Positions 54,612-64,000 are shown, counted from the stretch's first letter. The stretch: 64,000 nt of DNA from Gloeocapsa sp. PCC 7428 (GCF_000317555.1 NC_019745.1:4588001-4652000); one strand, 5' to 3'. Notes: generated by a model from the letters alone, not told the origin. A program made the numbers and translations.

Positions 54612-56918
54612 TTACGATTTTCCTTCCACAGTCTTTGGAGAAGATGTAGGAATCTCATATAGTTTTTGGTCGGTGGCGTTGTATGCCCAAGCCCTAATAT
54701 TTACACTCTGCTGCGGTGGCAAATTTAACTTATTGAAGTAAATATTCCACCCCGATGTTAGTGATTTGATATCCTTCAAGAATTCTACTACATCTGGTCT
54801 ATATATAGAAGTCGATCCAATACTTAAAAGTTTTAAATCCGCAGGAGAATCAATTAAGTTATAAGTTAAAAAGATGGCATTTTCATGAGGAGTTTGAGTA
54901 GGTGGTAAAAAACTCCAACCCGAAGCCACAACATCAAGTCTATTATTACTCTCTAAAGTAGCTACGCTATCAAAAAAACCTACTGTACTATTTGGAATTG
55001 GTACTAATATTTCATTAAGCTTACTTTCGCTTCCTCTATAAATCCAAAACCAATTATCATGAATATATTTATATGGGCGATAGTTTTGCCAGATATATTG
55101 GTGAACTAAAAGATGTGAAGTTTCCTTAGCAACTCCATCTATACCATTGCCTAAAGATTTATTGGAGTACAATATAATCTCTGGTTTTTGTTGCTGTAAG
55201 TCTTTGACTAACTCCTGTTGACTACTAGTAGATGTTGAGTAAATAAGATACCAGTATTTAGAACAAGGTTTTAGTTGAAACATCCTGTACCAAATACCTT
55301 CAGAAGTAAGTGTATAAAAACATCTCTGTTTACTAAGATCTGCTTTCAATTGCTTTGCTGCTTCTTGATACTGTACGTTGATTAAGTCTGAGTTTGAACT
55401 AGTTAGTAATGATTGAGCTAAGGAAGGATAATTACGCAGATGAAAAATATCAGTAGCACTCGTAACAGAATTGAAGTTAATAAAACTACAAATAATCAAA
55501 AAAGCTGTAAGCGTAGTCAGCCAGTACTTTGTGTAAATGTTTCGTATAGGTGACATTTTAGCGATCGCTGCTATAAAACAAAACATAGAGAAAAATCCTG
55601 GAGAAATTATATGTCCTCCATCACTTCTCCCTAGGGCAACACGCATAAGTAAAATAGCAGCTAGTAGCAAGAAAATAGTTATACCATTTTCCAATAAAAA
55701 TCCCCGAATTCTTTTACCAAGCCCAAAGCATTCTACACGGAGTTTAAGTAGAAGAATCGCAAGGGTTATAGATTGCAGAAAAATAGGTAGCCAATTCAGG
55801 ATTTCATATATGTATATTCGTACTGTAGGGTATGGCAAAGAGGTAAATAATCCACTAACTCTTGACCAGTAAAGTATTTGACTTAAAGACGTAGGAATGA
55901 AATTAAAACCTAAAATAAGAGAAAATAATAAGCAACCTAGCAGGATTGACCCTAGAGAAGTTAAAAGGCTTTTTATAAAAAAAACTCTATCTCTTACAAT
56001 AGCGATATATCCGAGTAAGCAAAAATAGATAACTATAAAATAAGTAGCACGGTCATAAACATAAAAAAGGCTAAGAGGTATTGAAAAACCAATTAATCCA
56101 GGATAAATAAAATTAAAATTATATTCAGTTTTTTTACTATTAGGATTAATTTCTGCTAGCAGGCGTAACCACCTAATAGTTAAAAACATTTGAAAGAAAA
56201 AGACTGTATCTCTATCTATAGGTGCTAATATGACATTATAAAGAGAAAAATAAATCAAACTTAATATAAATAATATTTTCCACTTATCATCTTTAGAAAT
56301 ATAAGTAGCTAATTCAAATAAAATAGCAAAAGAAAAAATAATTGCTAATAAGAATTGGCTATAAAGTACAAAGAAAGAAGCAGCGATATCTTTTTCGTAC
56401 CCCCCTATATAAAAACCTATAATACCAGGTAAAACGTTTAATCCAAATCCATGAATCATAACATAGGCTTCATTAAAGAAAGCCTTGGAATTGGATAAAA
56501 AAGCCATAGATAAACCAATTTTTTCTCCATAATGAAAGTTATCATTAACTAAGCCAGGAGTTAGCATAGGCTGGGTTGCATTGAGTGTCCAACAACCTAT
56601 TAGGACTAATAATATAAGAGGTAGGTACCTTTTGCTTTGAAACAAATTAAGCAATACTCCTTTTATAGGTTGAATTTTAATTTTAAATTTTGTTTTGTTA
56701 TTAATTAGTGTATCTACCAGTAAAATCAATAAACTTGGGGTGAGAAATAAGACAAGATAAATTGCAATATTAGTAAAAGGATTTCTTCCTTCTATCACCA
56801 CCCTAGAAACAACTCCATAAGTTTTTACTAGCTGAAGATTTAAAGAATTAGCAAAAGGTAATAAAACCCACCAACAGACAAGAGTTATTAAAAAGAGATA
56901 TAGAAGTTTTTTAACCAT
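54612..56918 (-). CDS. Large polytopic membrane protein with a shared C-terminal domain
   Basis: A 768-residue protein with about 13 transmembrane helices in its first ~480 residues, a soluble region (about 490-640) and a C-terminal domain at about 647-757. The membrane part resembles GT-C-like proteins in size and hydrophobic pattern, but I see no diagnostic motif. The C-terminal domain (GFFDSVATL, ASGWSFLP, YRPDVVEF, LTSGWNIYF, IRAWAYNATDQKLYEI) matches the domain of the lipoprotein encoded next to it. The ATG at 56918 (MVKKLLYLF) is preferred over the TTG at 56927. The gene is AT-richer than its neighbours, as is common for glycan genes under exchange. Confidence 0.7.
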   Translation of the reverse strand: MVKKLLYLFLITLVCWWVLLPFANSLNLQLVKTYGVVSRVVIEGRNPFTNIAIYLVLFLTPSLLILLVDTLINNKTKFKIKIQPIKGVLLNLFQSKRYLPLILLVLIGCWTLNATQPMLTPGLVNDNFHYGEKIGLSMAFLSNSKAFFNEAYVMIHGFGLNVLPGIIGFYIGGYEKDIAASFFVLYSQFLLAIIFSFAILFELATYISKDDKWKILFILSLIYFSLYNVILAPIDRDTVFFFQMFLTIRWLRLLAEINPNSKKTEYNFNFIYPGLIGFSIPLSLFYVYDRATYFIVIYFCLLGYIAIVRDRVFFIKSLLTSLGSILLGCLLFSLILGFNFIPTSLSQILYWSRVSGLFTSLPYPTVRIYIYEILNWLPIFLQSITLAILLLKLRVECFGLGKRIRGFLLENGITIFLLLAAILLMRVALGRSDGGHIISPGFFSMFCFIAAIAKMSPIRNIYTKYWLTTLTAFLIICSFINFNSVTSATDIFHLRNYPSLAQSLLTSSNSDLINVQYQEAAKQLKADLSKQRCFYTLTSEGIWYRMFQLKPCSKYWYLIYSTSTSSQQELVKDLQQQKPEIILYSNKSLGNGIDGVAKETSHLLVHQYIWQNYRPYKYIHDNWFWIYRGSESKLNEILVPIPNSTVGFFDSVATLESNNRLDVVASGWSFLPPTQTPHENAIFLTYNLIDSPADLKLLSIGSTSIYRPDVVEFLKDIKSLTSGWNIYFNKLNLPPQQSVNIRAWAYNATDQKLYEIPTSSPKTVEGKS

Positions 56919-57006
56919 ATAAAACAACTGAGTATGATATTAGATATGCGTGTAATAAATCGTTTTCTTTTTTTAGAGTCATAAATATTACTGATAAAAA
57001 AACGAA

Positions 57007-57576
57007 TCATCTAATTATAATTTCGGGAGTATTAGTTAATTGTGTAGCCTCCCTAGCTTCAGAGTCATAAGCCCAAGCTTTAAGCGTTAGCGATTTGTCC
57101 GGTAAGGTAGAAGCATCTAAATTTATATTCCAGCCAGAATTAGCAAACGCAGAATTGTTTAAAACTTTGGCGACATCTGGTCTTTCTACATTTACTGGAG
57201 CGACTGCAACTACAGCATTGTTGTCTCCATATGTAATAATGACGTTATCTGCTGGTCTTCCTTTGTTAGCAAGAATAGCCCACCCGTAGATATTTATAGG
57301 CTCAGTTCCAGATACTTCTATTCGCGAAGCATTGGAACCATTGACACCATCGAAGAAGCCTTGCGCACCTGTGGAAGTTGTTCTAAAATTAATCTCTCCT
57401 ACGTTAGTTACTCCAGGAATACTGACCCCAGCAGGTAGTTTAGTTGTTTGTGGCGGTGGGCTGGTTGCATCTGGAGGTATCGTCGTGGTTTGATTAGCAG
57501 GAGCGCAAGCAGCTAAGACAATAGTTGCGATCGCGCTTAAAGAGGTTATATGTAGCGACTTTTGAATTCTAATCAT
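57007..57576 (-). CDS. Lipoprotein consisting of the shared domain
   Basis: The 189-residue protein has a lipoprotein signal peptide with lipobox LAAC (Cys24), a Pro/Thr-rich linker (25-50), then a single domain at about 61-189: FRTTSTGAQGFFDGV, INIYGWAIL, NVIITYGDNNAVVAVAPV, ERPDVAKV, ANSGWNINL and LKAWAYDSEAREATQL. This is the minimal, free-standing version of the domain in three neighbouring proteins, anchored outside the plasma membrane or in the outer membrane. I do not recognise the family. Confidence 0.75.
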   Translation of the reverse strand: MIRIQKSLHITSLSAIATIVLAACAPANQTTTIPPDATSPPPQTTKLPAGVSIPGVTNVGEINFRTTSTGAQGFFDGVNGSNASRIEVSGTEPINIYGWAILANKGRPADNVIITYGDNNAVVAVAPVNVERPDVAKVLNNSAFANSGWNINLDASTLPDKSLTLKAWAYDSEAREATQLTNTPEIIIR

Positions 57577-57761
57577 AATTTCCTTTTCTACCTAGCAAAT
57601 TGGTTATGGCTATGAAAATGACGCTCCAAATCATTTTTTCAGACCACCAAGTTGATAAAGTAGGTATACAAAAAGTGCTTAGATTGCTAAAAAGTTTACT
57701 ACATAACTTGCTAAAATTCTCTTTTCGCACACAAAATAAGATATATTTATTTTTTTGATAC

Positions 57762-58535
57762 CTACTCGCTTGACTTGCGGATAATTACAATAAATTCCAT
57801 TTGATTTTTTTGCAGCAGTTCGAGTTCAATCGGTAGAGATAAAGAATTTCGGCAGTATAGTAATAATTCTAAAAATTCTATTTGTGTCCAAACATGAAAA
57901 TGGATACTGTAGTTGATGTTCAGCAGATTTTTTGCTCTAGTCGTAATGTCGCTATCCGCAGCTTTTTCAACAAGTCTAGCCCATTCTTCGTAGTGAAGCT
58001 TCTCTGACCAACTTCCGCCTTCTTCATAGTCGCGAATGATGTGTTCTAATGGCGTTATTGGGCGATCGCAGTCGAATGTATAGCGTTTATCTGGTACAGC
58101 CATATATATGACTCCACCAGGTTTTAAAACTCTTAACCAATTTTCTAAAGAAAATATTGGATTCTGACAATGTTCGATAACATGATTAGCAATGACAAAA
58201 TCTAGCGACGCATCGGGTATAGAAGTAAGCTTTTCACCGTCATCAATAATATCTGGCTCAACTAAGTTGTAGGCTGCTAACTCTGGGTATTGTTGTCTTA
58301 ACTGATCGACAGTAATTCTATCGACATAATGGACTTCTACTGTATTGGGAACTGGTAGAGGTGAATGTAAAGCACCTATTTCAATACCTGTACCAGTTAA
58401 ATATTTAGTGGCAATTTGGCGACGTAAGTCTTTGTCTACATTAGCCGTATCACTTGGTAGTTTTCTATTTGATAAAAGGAAGTTAAGCTTACGTGCTAAT
58501 GTGCTAACCGAGCTATTCACTACCTTCAGTTTCAT
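57762..58535 (-). CDS. Class I SAM-dependent methyltransferase
   Basis: The 257-residue enzyme carries TGIEIGALHSPLPVP as an N-terminal SAM-loop variant (IEIGAL), VHYVDRITVDQL, and FVIANHVIEHCQNPIFSLENWLRVLKPGG, the post-II/III signature of the methyltransferase_11/23 group. Proteins of this kind are frequent in polysaccharide loci and probably modify sugars or glycan ends. It starts at the ATG 58535, about 100 bp after the stop of the large MTase-GT gene. Confidence 0.83.
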   Translation of the reverse strand: MKLKVVNSSVSTLARKLNFLLSNRKLPSDTANVDKDLRRQIATKYLTGTGIEIGALHSPLPVPNTVEVHYVDRITVDQLRQQYPELAAYNLVEPDIIDDGEKLTSIPDASLDFVIANHVIEHCQNPIFSLENWLRVLKPGGVIYMAVPDKRYTFDCDRPITPLEHIIRDYEEGGSWSEKLHYEEWARLVEKAADSDITTRAKNLLNINYSIHFHVWTQIEFLELLLYCRNSLSLPIELELLQKNQMEFIVIIRKSSE

Positions 58536-58634
58536 TTATGACTCGACTTTATTGAGTATTTAGCATAAAGACTGCTGCCAAGCAAGATAACTGAAATTGA
58601 GATTTGATTTTGTCTGTGCGTTTACATTACAAAG

Positions 58635-61600
58635 CTATACATTAATACCGTAATCTTCGCGATCGCGCGTCAAGTTGGGGCTATAACAAGGATCGTTATC
58701 AATAAATTTTCGCCATTTGCTCAGTAGATAATCCGCCTCTTTGCGGAGTCTAGCCATTTTTTCGGGAGTATCTTCGTAGCCTCTACTTTTAGATTCGTAG
58801 TGGTACAAAACAACGTGAGGTAAATAAACATTTTTGTAGCCTAAATTGCTCATTTTTAGACATAGATCGATATCGTTGTAAGCAACAGCTAAAGTTTCAT
58901 CAAATCCACCGATTTCTGCGAAAACTTCGCGCCGACACATCAAACACGCGCCAGTAATCGCCGAATAGTTATTAATCGTTTTTACCTGACACACATAACC
59001 AGGTGTAGTTGCTGGAAAATGTCGATGGCTATGCGCCGCAACACCGCCTAACCCTAATACGACACCAGCGTGTTGAATCGAATTATCTGGATACAACAAT
59101 AGCGCGCCTACTGCGCCAATTGATGCTCTTTGAGCTTGTTCTACCATTGCTTCGAGCCAGTCTGGCGTGACGACTTCAGTATCGTTATTTAAGAATAGTA
59201 AATAATCTCCTTCGGCTTTACTCGCCGCGTAGTTATTCAGATGAGAATAGTTAAAAGGAATATCAAGTGGATAACACTTGAAACGTTCTGGTTGTCGGTC
59301 TAACCATTGTGAAATAATTTTTAAAGTCTTTTCTTCGGTGCTGCCGTTGTCTATGACAATAACTTCGTAGTTAGGATAAGTACTTTTTTGAAAAATTGAT
59401 TCTAGACATTTATTTAAAATCGTGCCGAGGTTGCGCGTGGGAATAATAATACTAACTCGCTTGTAGTGAGAAATTTCGTACCGTACGCTATAGTTTCCAG
59501 GAAATTCAGGAATTCCAGTTACCCTTCCTGGTTCATGGCGTCGCGTTAACGCTTCCGCGATCGCTTTTTCGGCGGCTATATGTGCATACGATTTAACACT
59601 GGCTACACCCGCTGCGGTTGATTCGGGATGAACTCGCCAGTGATAAAGTATTTTAGGTATGTGAAAGATGTTTGTCGTTTTTTCCGTTAGCCGTAAAACT
59701 AAATCGTAATCTTGGCTACCTTCGTAACCGATGCGAAAACCACCAATTTGCTCAATCAGCGATCGCCTGTAAGTTCCCAAATGACACGTATACATTCGCG
59801 ATAGAAACGAATCAGGACACCAATCAGGCTTAAAGAATGGATCTTGAAGACGATTTTGTTGGTCTATCTTATCTTCATCCGAGTAGATCATATCTGCTTG
59901 GGGATGCCGATTTAGCAGTAAAGCCATTTCATACAACGCATCTGGAGTTAGACAATCATCGTGATCGAGTAAAGCAATAAATTCCCCTGTCGCTAACTCT
60001 AGCGCCGAATTAGAAGCACGCGAGATATGACCATTTTCTTCGCGAAACACAACTTTAATGCGAGGATCTTGACGCGCATACTCTTCTAACACTGACTTAA
60101 CATACGGTTTAGTCGAAGCATCATCAGCAATACACAATTCCCAATAAGGATAAATTTGCTCTAACACCGAAGCGATCGCCGCCCGCAAAAATTGTTCTGG
60201 CGGATTGAACACTGGCATAATCACGCTGATGATAGGCTTGTAGGGAAAGATTTCCACCGTTTCAGCCATTTTTTTTAAATCGGCTTCTCTGGGAAAATTC
60301 TTGCTTAACCAGCGCGCGTATTGTTCTTGATGCGGCGCAGCGATCGTCCCGACTTCAACAGTTGCGGGTGAAGTATCAAGCTTGTAGTAGATTTTCTTAG
60401 CAGCTTGTGAGAGGGCGTACCGCGTACCTTTGACACGCAACACTGCATAATAATGTTTGAGCCGTGATAATAAACTCATTGGTTTAACTTTGGCACTCGC
60501 AAAGCTTAGTAATGTCGCTTCGTGACGCGCCGCATTGTACGCCCAGGCTTGAAGCTGAATTTTTCCGCCTGGGAAATCGGTGAGATTGAGTGTCGCACTC
60601 CAACCTGATTTTTGGTAAGCAGGGTTACTGAAAGCTTGCGCGACATCTGGTCTTTCTGAATTAACCAAAGCAACTGCAACTAACTGACGATTTTTACCGT
60701 AGGTGATGATGACGCAATCTGCGGTTTTCTTCTCATCTGGCAAAATTGCCCAGCCTCTAGCAATGACAGGTGTTGTCTTAGGGACTTCGATTGCTGTCGG
60801 GTTGACACCATCGATACTATCAAAGCAGCCATTTAAGGTTTTTGGCGCAGCGTTGAATTTGATTTCCTTGAGATTCAGATGAAAATCGCTTTCAGTACTA
60901 TTAACTGGTGCTGGTGTGATAGATTTTTGCATGGTTGGTAGACGATCAGTGCGCATTAATTGCTTGAAGCCAAACCACAGATTACGCAATCTCCAGAATT
61001 TACTACTCTCCATTGCATTGATAAGCGATCGCGATCGCACTAGATCAGCTTGCGTTTGTTTTAGCTGTGATTGTGAGTGTTCTAATTCCGTTTTTATTTG
61101 CGCAAGTTGTAACTGTGAGTGTTCTAATTCTTCGTGCTTTTGCTGCAATTGCGATCGCGCGTGCGCTGATTCAGCCTGCAATTGCTCAATTTGCCATTGC
61201 GATGTTTCTAGTTGGATTTGGAAGTGTTCAACTTCTGATTGTGCTTGCTCTAATTGTGATTGCGAACTTTCTAGTTCCACTTGAATATGCTGTATTTGCG
61301 ATTGCGAATTCTCTAGTTCTACTTGCATATGGTGCAGTTGTGCTTGCGTTAACCCTAATTGCACAACAAGTTGCGAATACTGTTCGCTTAATTCTGTATA
61401 TCTGCTTTTATGATCGCCTGGATAAGCTCGTAAGATAAATTGCAGCGTTTCCGTTTCTGCTTCTTGTTCTAATTTTTGAATAAGTTCGCTACTAAAATCT
61501 GCTTTGTTTAACTGCGGAATTAATGGTGTATCTGCAAAGATTGGCAGTTTTGTCCGCTCTAAAACATCAATTACATAACCTGTCTTTTCAAATAAATCTT

Positions 61601-62117
61601 CTACTGTTTTTTTTGTAAAAAATCGTAAATGGGTATTGTCTAAAATTCCCAATTCTGTATATTCAAATTTACCTTGTAGCAACGCCAACCGAATTGATCC
61701 GTGAGCAATGTTAGGAATAGAAGCAACAACAAATCCGTCGGAACTTAACAAATGCTGAGTTTCTTTTAGCACTCTCCACGGATCGCGCAAGTGTTCCAAA
61801 ACATCGCCAAAGATTGCAACATCAAAACTTTGTGGCGGTAAAATTTCAGCAAGGTGAACGATATCTAAATCAGCAACAACAACTTGCTTGCAGTAGTGTT
61901 CGGCGATTTTTGCCGCTTCTGGATTGATTTCAACGCCTGTAACTTCACACCCCTGCTGTTGTAGTAATCGTGCAAGATAACCCGTAGCACAACCAAAATC
62001 GATAACTCGCTTGTTTTCTCCAACTAAGTAGTATATTTTTTTTAAACTATGATTATCATCTAAACTCTCTATAGTGATATTTTCAGCGGCAGGATAGTTT
62101 TTATGACTGAGATTCAT
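58635..62117 (-). CDS. Multidomain methyltransferase - coiled coil - shared domain - two GT2 glycosyltransferases
   Basis: A 1160-residue protein with five modules. (1) Class I methyltransferase, residues about 25-235 (VIDFGCATGYLARLL, FDVAIFGDVLEHLRDP). (2) A long coiled coil at about 245-365 made of 14-residue repeats of the QVELENSQSQIQHI kind, followed by FWRLRNLWFGFKQL. (3) The shared domain at about 415-545 (GCFDSIDGV, ARGWAILP, VIITYGKNRQLVAVALV, ERPDVAQ, KSGWSATL, LQAWAYNAARHEATLL). (4) GT2 at about 628-860 (SVIMPVFNPPEQFL, LLDHDDCLTPDAL, YSDEDKID). (5) A second GT2 at about 885-1130 (SIIIPTRNLGTILN, FLNNDTEV, GFDETLAVAYNDIDLCLKM). It probably ends or caps glycan chains, with the coiled coil acting as a molecular ruler as in WbdD-type terminators. 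That reading is inference. It lies just downstream of the ABC exporter genes. Confidence 0.86.
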   Translation of the reverse strand: MNLSHKNYPAAENITIESLDDNHSLKKIYYLVGENKRVIDFGCATGYLARLLQQQGCEVTGVEINPEAAKIAEHYCKQVVVADLDIVHLAEILPPQSFDVAIFGDVLEHLRDPWRVLKETQHLLSSDGFVVASIPNIAHGSIRLALLQGKFEYTELGILDNTHLRFFTKKTVEDLFEKTGYVIDVLERTKLPIFADTPLIPQLNKADFSSELIQKLEQEAETETLQFILRAYPGDHKSRYTELSEQYSQLVVQLGLTQAQLHHMQVELENSQSQIQHIQVELESSQSQLEQAQSEVEHFQIQLETSQWQIEQLQAESAHARSQLQQKHEELEHSQLQLAQIKTELEHSQSQLKQTQADLVRSRSLINAMESSKFWRLRNLWFGFKQLMRTDRLPTMQKSITPAPVNSTESDFHLNLKEIKFNAAPKTLNGCFDSIDGVNPTAIEVPKTTPVIARGWAILPDEKKTADCVIITYGKNRQLVAVALVNSERPDVAQAFSNPAYQKSGWSATLNLTDFPGGKIQLQAWAYNAARHEATLLSFASAKVKPMSLLSRLKHYYAVLRVKGTRYALSQAAKKIYYKLDTSPATVEVGTIAAPHQEQYARWLSKNFPREADLKKMAETVEIFPYKPIISVIMPVFNPPEQFLRAAIASVLEQIYPYWELCIADDASTKPYVKSVLEEYARQDPRIKVVFREENGHISRASNSALELATGEFIALLDHDDCLTPDALYEMALLLNRHPQADMIYSDEDKIDQQNRLQDPFFKPDWCPDSFLSRMYTCHLGTYRRSLIEQIGGFRIGYEGSQDYDLVLRLTEKTTNIFHIPKILYHWRVHPESTAAGVASVKSYAHIAAEKAIAEALTRRHEPGRVTGIPEFPGNYSVRYEISHYKRVSIIIPTRNLGTILNKCLESIFQKSTYPNYEVIVIDNGSTEEKTLKIISQWLDRQPERFKCYPLDIPFNYSHLNNYAASKAEGDYLLFLNNDTEVVTPDWLEAMVEQAQRASIGAVGALLLYPDNSIQHAGVVLGLGGVAAHSHRHFPATTPGYVCQVKTINNYSAITGACLMCRREVFAEIGGFDETLAVAYNDIDLCLKMSNLGYKNVYLPHVVLYHYESKSRGYEDTPEKMARLRKEADYLLSKWRKFIDNDPCYSPNLTRDREDYGINV

Positions 62118-62130
62118 ACATTTTTCATGC

Positions 62131-63483
62131 CTATACTTGCACGGCGGACACGTTAGAGAAATTGCGGCTTACTTCAACTGACATCGGTAAATCGACTAAC
62201 GCATGAATATTTTTACCCGTATCTGGGGGTAACACTTGAAAAACGAGGGCATTGTCGATCCAATCAAAAGTAACCGAAGTATAATCCTCTGAACCGGCAA
62301 CGGTCACACTGTAAGACACAGGTCTTAATGGTAGTTTAAATTTAAATTGCACGGTGAGTTTCTCGCCTGGAGATAACTTGCCAATTTGGAGATTTTCCTC
62401 CCACGTGTTACTGCCAATAATTTCGTTACCATTCTTATCGCACACAAAAAAGCCGACGATACATCCTTGCAACGGCTCATAAACTGCCAAATCGATGAGC
62501 AGCGTTACCTCTTCATTAAAGTTAAAAACTAAATTGTCTCTAGAATATTCTCCTAAAGAGTTTAAAATTTTCACATCTTGAATTAAAGCCTTACGATTTC
62601 CTCGTCTATGCGGCTTGCCGTTGTTGCCGTTACGATTGGCGATGCTGCGAGTAAATTCGGGTGGGTCGCTTGAAATGCGATCGCTCATATCAAAAGCACC
62701 ATGGCTTTCTAGCGGTGTTGGTTGTTCAGTATCATTAAGTAATCCTAGTTCTTCTCTGGTGACAAGTTTCATGTACTCGATAATCACGGCATTTGGCGAA
62801 CCTGTCGTGTAAATTCTGCCTTCATGCAGCATCACGGCGGAGTTACACAACGTTTTGACTGCACCTGAATCGTGCGAAACAAACAGCGTTGTTACGCCAG
62901 AATCCATTAAAGCGCGCATCCGGCGCATACAGCGATGCTGAAAGACAACATCACCAACTGCTAAAGCTTCGTCTACAATGAGAACCTCTGGATAAACATT
63001 AACTGCAACCGCGAAGGCTAAGCGAACGAACATTCCACTAGAGTAAGTTTTGACAGGTTGATCGATAAAATCTCCAATATCAGCAAACCCAGCAATTTCG
63101 TCAAATTTTGCTTCAATTTCTTGATGGTTCAAACCTAACAAGCGCCCATTAAAAAAGACATTCTGTCGTCCAGTAAATTCTGGATTGAAGCCACTTCCCA
63201 GTTCTAAAAGTGCCGAAATCCGCCCGTTAACGGTAACTTGACCAGTAGTCGGTTGTAAAGTTCCAGCAAGAATCTGAAGCAATGTACTTTTTCCCGAACC
63301 ATTGCGCCCCACAACGCCCAATGTTTGCCCTTTGGGTACTTCCAAGTTGATATCGCGTAATGCCCAAAATTCATCAGCCGAACTTTGATGAGGAAGCAAG
63401 ATTTCCTTCAAACGATCGACTGGGCGTGCGTACCGTTTAAAGCATTTGGAGACATTATTTAGCGAAATTACGATTTCACCCAT
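62131..63483 (-). CDS. Wzt-type ABC transporter ATPase for polysaccharide export, with carbohydrate-binding C-terminus
   Basis: The 450-residue ATPase energises export of lipid-linked O-antigen-like glycans. It has Walker A GRNGSGKST, signature YSSGMFVRLAFA and Walker B VLIVDEALAVGD, followed by a ~150-residue C-terminal Wzt-like beta-sandwich domain (about 300-440) that in family members recognises the chain-end modification. The ATG at 63483 (MGEIVISLNNV) fits the family and is preferred over the TTG at 63507. It is 40-65 bp downstream of the permease gene and 13 bp upstream of the methyltransferase-GT gene, an arrangement matching ABC-exported glycans whose length is set by a terminal methyltransferase. 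Confidence 0.92.
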   Translation of the reverse strand: MGEIVISLNNVSKCFKRYARPVDRLKEILLPHQSSADEFWALRDINLEVPKGQTLGVVGRNGSGKSTLLQILAGTLQPTTGQVTVNGRISALLELGSGFNPEFTGRQNVFFNGRLLGLNHQEIEAKFDEIAGFADIGDFIDQPVKTYSSGMFVRLAFAVAVNVYPEVLIVDEALAVGDVVFQHRCMRRMRALMDSGVTTLFVSHDSGAVKTLCNSAVMLHEGRIYTTGSPNAVIIEYMKLVTREELGLLNDTEQPTPLESHGAFDMSDRISSDPPEFTRSIANRNGNNGKPHRRGNRKALIQDVKILNSLGEYSRDNLVFNFNEEVTLLIDLAVYEPLQGCIVGFFVCDKNGNEIIGSNTWEENLQIGKLSPGEKLTVQFKFKLPLRPVSYSVTVAGSEDYTSVTFDWIDNALVFQVLPPDTGKNIHALVDLPMSVEVSRNFSNVSAVQV

Positions 63484-63546
63484 GATATTTATGCCGAAAA
63501 ATGGCAACGAAAACAGTCAATGACGATTGTGTTTGTTTCCAGGATA

Positions 63547-64000
63547 TTAGAGAACATCAGCAAATGCTGGGCGGAGTCGCCGATAGACAGTGAAGCCCAA
63601 ACAAAAGACGACAAAAGACGCGATCGCCGCTACGCTTAATTCGCCTCCGTGTCTTAATTCTCCGACTAAAACCAAGTCGCGATAAACTTCGACGATCGCA
63701 GTCATCGGATTTAGCCAAAAAATCCATCCGCGCCACGCTTCGGGAATCAACGATGCTGGATAGATAATCGGCGTAGCATAAAACCACACGTTGATTAAAA
63801 GTCCGAGAGTTTGCGGTACGTCTCTCAAAAAAACCGTTAAACCAGCCGCAAGATATCCTAAACCAGCAGTGAGTAATAACTGTGGTATCCAAACAATCGG
63901 CAATAGCCAAAGCGTACTATGAACGACTTGTGATGCGATTCCCACTAATAAAATTAAAACAATGAGTCCCAGTGAGCTTTCGATAAAAGCCGAACAAATT
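63547..64000 (-). CDS. Wzm-type ABC-2 polysaccharide export permease (partial)
   Basis: The frame is open to the right edge of the window, so the N-terminal part is missing. The visible ~150 residues contain four or five hydrophobic segments, the ABC-2 export signature LRDVPQTLGLLINVWFYATPIIYP, and LNPMTAIVEVYRDLVLVG, diagnostic of Wzm/TagG/KpsM-type permeases. It pairs with the Wzt-like ATPase downstream. Confidence 0.92.
   Translation of the reverse strand, partial: ICSAFIESSLGLIVLILLVGIASQVVHSTLWLLPIVWIPQLLLTAGLGYLAAGLTVFLRDVPQTLGLLINVWFYATPIIYPASLIPEAWRGWIFWLNPMTAIVEVYRDLVLVGELRHGGELSVAAIASFVVFCLGFTVYRRLRPAFADVL

Overview
This 64 kb window comes from a cyanobacterial chromosome. It encodes photosystem II D1 (psbA) and a 45-residue PsaX. 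HIP1 octamers (GCGATCGC) occur throughout, and lipA, glmU, obg, recR and comM-like genes are chromosomal housekeeping genes. The gene set would suit a unicellular Gloeocapsa/Chroococcidiopsis-type lineage, but that placement is inference.

Layout. 0.1-6 kb: sugar-binding lipoprotein, glucokinase, histidine phosphatase, a PIN toxin/antitoxin pair with an 80-bp tandem duplication at the toxin 3' end, a methyltransferase and LarE. 6-15.7 kb: five signalling genes on the minus strand (hybrid kinase, Cache/PAS kinase, Rcp1-like regulator, REC-GAF-GAF kinase, MASE1-GAF-GAF kinase). 16-19.5 kb: amino-acid ABC permease, psaX, lipA and a CheY-like regulator. 19.6-28.5 kb: the unusual region. It has a secreted KGVEPPPP-repeat protein behind a textbook sigma-54 promoter, a methyltransferase plus a plug-less TonB-receptor barrel, and an operon of sensor kinase, NtrC-type activator with intact GAFTGA, and a full-length sigma-54 factor (RpoN) with a perfect RpoN box. 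Cyanobacteria are generally described as having only sigma-70-family factors, so this is the standout system of the window. The region is punctuated by copies of a dispersed intergenic repeat.

28.5-43.7 kb: gluconate-type permease, ComM-like ATPase, HIT protein, psbA, recR (apparent non-AUG start), HD-GYP response regulator, glmU, DUF29, isoaspartyl peptidase, a DUF2256 mini-gene, TrmJ-like methyltransferase, a beta-lactamase-fold serine hydrolase, obg, a TerB/Mo-nitrogenase-C-terminal-domain fusion and a small EmrE-like transporter. 43.7-64 kb: a surface-polysaccharide locus, almost entirely minus strand, with dTDP-rhamnose genes (rfbA, rfbD, rfbC), glycosyltransferases, two polytopic membrane proteins, a flippase-like protein, methyltransferases and the Wzt/Wzm-type ABC exporter (Wzm runs off the right edge). 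Four otherwise different proteins of this locus share an approximately 100-residue domain (GFFD ... GW ... RPDV ... SGW ... AWAY) that I do not recognise.

How they may fit together (inference): the kinase/activator/RpoN operon is a self-contained switch, and its best visible target is the repeat-protein gene about 4 kb away. The right third assembles and exports a rhamnose-containing glycan, with the shared domain perhaps acting as a common glycan or envelope-binding module.
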